This document shows, in pieces, positions 6,369 through 7,961 of a stretch of 7,961 nt of DNA. The position numbers and the translations under genes were made by a program. The first letter of the stretch is position 1. Each line of letters starts with the position of its first letter. The stretch is taken from contig CAKPVT010000053.1 in the NCBI GenBank assembly GCA_934196125.1, positions 1 through 7,961 on the forward strand, in the 5' to 3' direction. Source of the DNA: an uncultured Streptococcus sp. GTDB lineage: Bacteria > Bacillota > Bacilli > Lactobacillales > Streptococcaceae. The notes under the pieces are model-generated. The model was given only the letters and a program-made list of their open reading frames with translations. It searched no databases and was not told the DNA's origin.

Positions 6369-6416
6369 ATGACATTCGCAAATATGACAGTCTTGCTATT
6401 GCGTAATGAGGGCTAG
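6369..6416 (+). CDS. leu leader peptide (attenuation)
   Basis: This 15-codon frame encodes MTFANMTVLLLRNEG and ends in TAG. Three consecutive leucine codons, TTG CTA TTG (6393-6401), lie in the middle. AAGGGA (6354-6359) stands 9 bases before the ATG, a good ribosome binding site, and the frame opens about 29 bases into the predicted transcript. Its role is to be translated, not to yield a product: a ribosome short of charged leucyl-tRNA pauses on the Leu codons, while a ribosome with ample leucine reaches the stop codon, which lies within the first arm of the downstream hairpin chain. Leucine attenuators with such peptides are known ahead of leu genes in enteric bacteria and have been described for lactic acid bacteria. 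Confidence 0.85.
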   Translation: MTFANMTVLLLRNEG

Positions 6417-6474
6417 TGCATGAAAGCATTAGTCCTGTTTGGCTTACCAAGCGGGATAAAAAACATCTCGCTTG
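6410..6474 (+). promoter_or_regulatory. leuA attenuator: alternative hairpins A, B and antiterminator
   Basis: Three mutually exclusive pairings can be drawn. Hairpin A: 6410-6419 (GGGCTAGTGC, including the leader stop codon) with 6426-6435 (GCATTAGTCC), 10 pairs with two G-U. Hairpin B: 6432-6440 (GTCCTGTTT) with 6449-6457 (AAGCGGGAT), 9 pairs with three G-U. Antiterminator: 6448-6457 (CAAGCGGGAT) with 6465-6474 (ATCTCGCTTG), 10 pairs with one G-U. A excludes B, B excludes the antiterminator, and the antiterminator excludes the terminator at 6459-6490. A ribosome at the leader stop would block A, allow B and so termination. One stalled at the Leu codons would leave A free, so the antiterminator forms and leuA is read. 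Pairings are seen in the sequence; the logic is inferred. Confidence 0.75.
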
Positions 6475-6503
6475 TCCGTGAGATGTTTTTATTTTTATCT
6501 TAA
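6420..6503 (+). other. Possible second short frame overlapping the attenuator (27 codons)
   Basis: An ATG at 6420, 3 bases after the leader-peptide stop, opens a 27-codon frame ending at TAA 6501-6503. GAGGG (6408-6412) is at suitable distance (7 bases), and six of its codons are leucine. It runs through the antiterminator and the terminator, so a full-length product would come only from read-through RNA. A ribosome ending the leader peptide could re-initiate here and melt the hairpins. It may equally be chance; I know no homologue. Confidence 0.25.
6459..6496 (+). terminator. Attenuator terminator upstream of leuA
   Basis: AAAAACATCTC (6459-6469) pairs perfectly with GAGATGTTTTT (6480-6490), 11 pairs around a 10-base loop, and the T-rich tract runs to 6496. 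It lies between the leuA promoter and gene, so it must be conditional. Its left arm shares bases 6465-6469 with the antiterminator. Confidence 0.88.
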
Positions 6504-6533
6504 TGCTTTTGTTAATATTAGAAAGAGGTTACT

Positions 6534-7919
6534 ATGCGTAAAGTTGAATTCCTTGATAGCACTCTTCGTGATGGTGAACAAACGCCAGGCGTTAATTTTT
6601 CAATCAAAGAAAAAGTAGCAATCGCCAAACAGCTTGAAAAATGGGGTATTGCTTCAATTGAAGCTGGTTTTCCAGCAGCTAGTCCTGATTCATTTGAAGC
6701 GGTTCGTCAAATTTCAGCAGCAATGACAACAACTGCGGTGTCAGGTTTAGCACGTTCTGTGAAATCAGATATTGATGCTTGTTATGAAGCATTGAAAGAT
6801 GCTAAATACCCACAATGTCACGTGTTCATTGCAACAAGTCCTATTCATCGTGAATATAAATTGAAAAAAACAAAAGAAGAAATTCTTGATATTATCAAAG
6901 AACATGTGACTTATGCACGCAGTAAATTTGATGTGGTCGAATTTTCTCCAGAAGATGCAACCCGTACAGAACTTGATTATCTTCTCCAAGTTGTTCAGAC
7001 AGCGGTTGATGCTGGCGCAACTTACATCAATATTCCTGATACGGTTGGTTTCACAACGCCAGAGGAATATGGTAACATCTTCAAATATTTGATTGAAAAT
7101 ACAAAATCAGACCGCGAGATTATCTTCAGTCCACATTGTCATGATGACCTTGGAATGGCGACAGCCAACACTTTGGCAGCTATCAAAAATGGTGCTGGAC
7201 GCGTAGAAGGGACAGTCAATGGTATTGGTGAACGTGCTGGAAATGTGGCACTTGAAGAGATTGCAGTAGCTCTTAATATCCGTGAAGATTATTATCAAGC
7301 GACATCTGATATTGTCCTTAACGAAACGGTCAATACGTCTGAATTGATTTCACGCTTCTCAGGAATTTCAATTCCTAAGAACAAAGCTGTGGTTGGTGGA
7401 AATGTCTTCTCACACGAATCTGGTATTCACCAAGATGGTGTGCTTAAAAATCCACTCACTTATGAAATTATCACGCCAGAGCTTGTCGGTGTCAAACACA
7501 ACTCGCTTCCGCTTGGTAAACTTTCAGGTCGTCATGCTTTCGTTGAAAAATTGAAAGAACTCGAACTTGCTTTCGAAGAATCAGAAATTGCAACGCTATT
7601 TGGCAAATTTAAAAAATTGGCTGATAAGAAACATGAAATTACAGACGCTGATATCAGAGCTTTGGTTGCTGGAACAGAAATTGAAAATCCAGAAGGCTTC
7701 CACTTTGGCGATTTGAAATTAACATCAAATGCTGATGATACGGTGACAGCTGAAGTGCTTATGATAAACGCTGACGGTGAAGAAGTTGAAGTTATCGCAA
7801 ATGGAAAAGGTTCTGTTGAAGCTATTTATAACGCTGTCGATAAATTCTTCAAACAAACTGTCCGCCTTCTCAGCTACACAATGGATTGGAGCTATACTAT
7901 AAAAGTGGACACAAAATAG
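6534..7919 (+). CDS. leuA: 2-isopropylmalate synthase, C-terminally truncated
   Basis: LeuA condenses acetyl-CoA with 2-oxoisovalerate to 2-isopropylmalate, the committed, leucine-inhibited step of leucine synthesis in the cytosol. The TIM-barrel catalytic part is intact: LDSTLRDGEQTPG (7-19, with Arg12 and metal-ligand Asp13), HCHDDLG (201-207, metal ligands His201 and His203), GERAGNVALEE (232-242, Asn237), and SGIHQDG (296-302) of the linker region. The C-terminal leucine-binding dimer domain begins near residue 385 but breaks off: the family motif VRLLSYTMD ends at residue 451, ten unrelated residues (WSYTIKVDTK) follow, and a stop comes at 461. Streptococcal LeuA is about 510-520 residues, so some 60 residues are missing. 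The break coincides with DNA that looks like an insertion-sequence end. AAAGAGG (6522-6528) lies 5 bases before the ATG. The product may be inactive, or active with altered leucine feedback; sequence alone cannot decide. Confidence 0.93.
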   Translation: MRKVEFLDSTLRDGEQTPGVNFSIKEKVAIAKQLEKWGIASIEAGFPAASPDSFEAVRQISAAMTTTAVSGLARSVKSDIDACYEALKDAKYPQCHVFIATSPIHREYKLKKTKEEILDIIKEHVTYARSKFDVVEFSPEDATRTELDYLLQVVQTAVDAGATYINIPDTVGFTTPEEYGNIFKYLIENTKSDREIIFSPHCHDDLGMATANTLAAIKNGAGRVEGTVNGIGERAGNVALEEIAVALNIREDYYQATSDIVLNETVNTSELISRFSGISIPKNKAVVGGNVFSHESGIHQDGVLKNPLTYEIITPELVGVKHNSLPLGKLSGRHAFVEKLKELELAFEESEIATLFGKFKKLADKKHEITDADIRALVAGTEIENPEGFHFGDLKLTSNADDTVTAEVLMINADGEEVEVIANGKGSVEAIYNAVDKFFKQTVRLLSYTMDWSYTIKVDTK

Positions 7920-7961
7920 TGTGCTATAATCTGTCTCATAAGACACAAAAACGAAAGGACT
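7887..7961. mobile_element. Probable left end of an insertion sequence (partial, runs off the window)
   Basis: From about 7887 the sequence no longer encodes LeuA. The foreign stretch starts with TG, as many IS3-family ends do, and holds the terminal-like TATAAAAGTGGACACAAAAT (7897-7916 region). It also holds a perfect TATAAT (7925-7930), a small inverted repeat TGTCT/AGACA (7932-7945), a direct repeat GACACAAAA (7908-7916 and 7942-7950), and an AAAGGA ribosome binding site (7954-7959) just before the window ends. A short end followed at once by an open frame is the usual plan of a transposase gene. I cannot name the element; the other possibility is a deletion or rearrangement junction, with the site serving another gene such as leuB. 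Confidence 0.5.

Noticed and set aside
6340..6533. T-box riboswitch for leuA
   Set aside because: The T-box core sequence (AGGGUGGNACCGCG-like) and specifier stem are absent; the leader peptide and short hairpin chain explain the region better.
1..7961. CRISPR array, tRNA or rRNA genes
   Set aside because: No regularly spaced repeats and no cloverleaf-like or conserved rRNA stretches were seen on either strand.

Overview
The window looks like chromosomal DNA of a streptococcus, most probably the S. bovis/equinus/gallolyticus group. GapN is nearly identical by eye to the well-known S. mutans enzyme, and the surface protein has a YSIRK-type signal and an LPXTG-like anchor. Promoters are AT-rich with extended -10 (TGn) elements. 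An ATP-dependent PEP carboxykinase, which most streptococci lack but the S. bovis group has, is present. This is inference from remembered protein families; no database search was run.

Layout: (1) 1-203, an AT-rich leader with a gapN promoter and a CodY-box-like site. (2) gapN (204-1634, +), TTG start, followed by a strong terminator. (3) pckA (1820-3463, +), with an extended -10 promoter overlapped by a cre-like (CcpA) site and ending in its own terminator. (4) A 279-base AT-rich gap with a CodY-like box, then a tiny 151-aa cell-wall-anchored protein (3743-4198, +). (5) A bidirectional terminator shared with a convergent small DEAD-box RNA helicase gene (4292-5377, -). (6) udk (5530-6150, +), divergent from the helicase gene and ending in a terminator. 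(7) A 383-base regulatory region ahead of leuA. (8) leuA (6534-7919, +), whose 3' end is replaced by foreign-looking DNA that is probably the left end of an insertion sequence running off the window.

Functionally, gapN and pckA sit at the glyceraldehyde-3-phosphate and PEP/oxaloacetate nodes of central carbon flow; GapN supplies NADPH, and PckA connects PEP with oxaloacetate and hence with amino-acid precursors. leuA commits carbon to leucine. The genes appear to be separate transcription units, each with a promoter, and most with an identifiable terminator.

The most striking element is the leuA leader. It holds a near-consensus CodY box, a textbook promoter, a 15-codon leader peptide with three consecutive Leu codons, and a chain of alternative hairpins (A, B, antiterminator, terminator). 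Their geometry fits ribosome-mediated leucine attenuation. The second notable point is that this elaborately controlled leuA is cut after about codon 451 of an expected ~510-520, inside its leucine-sensing C-terminal domain.
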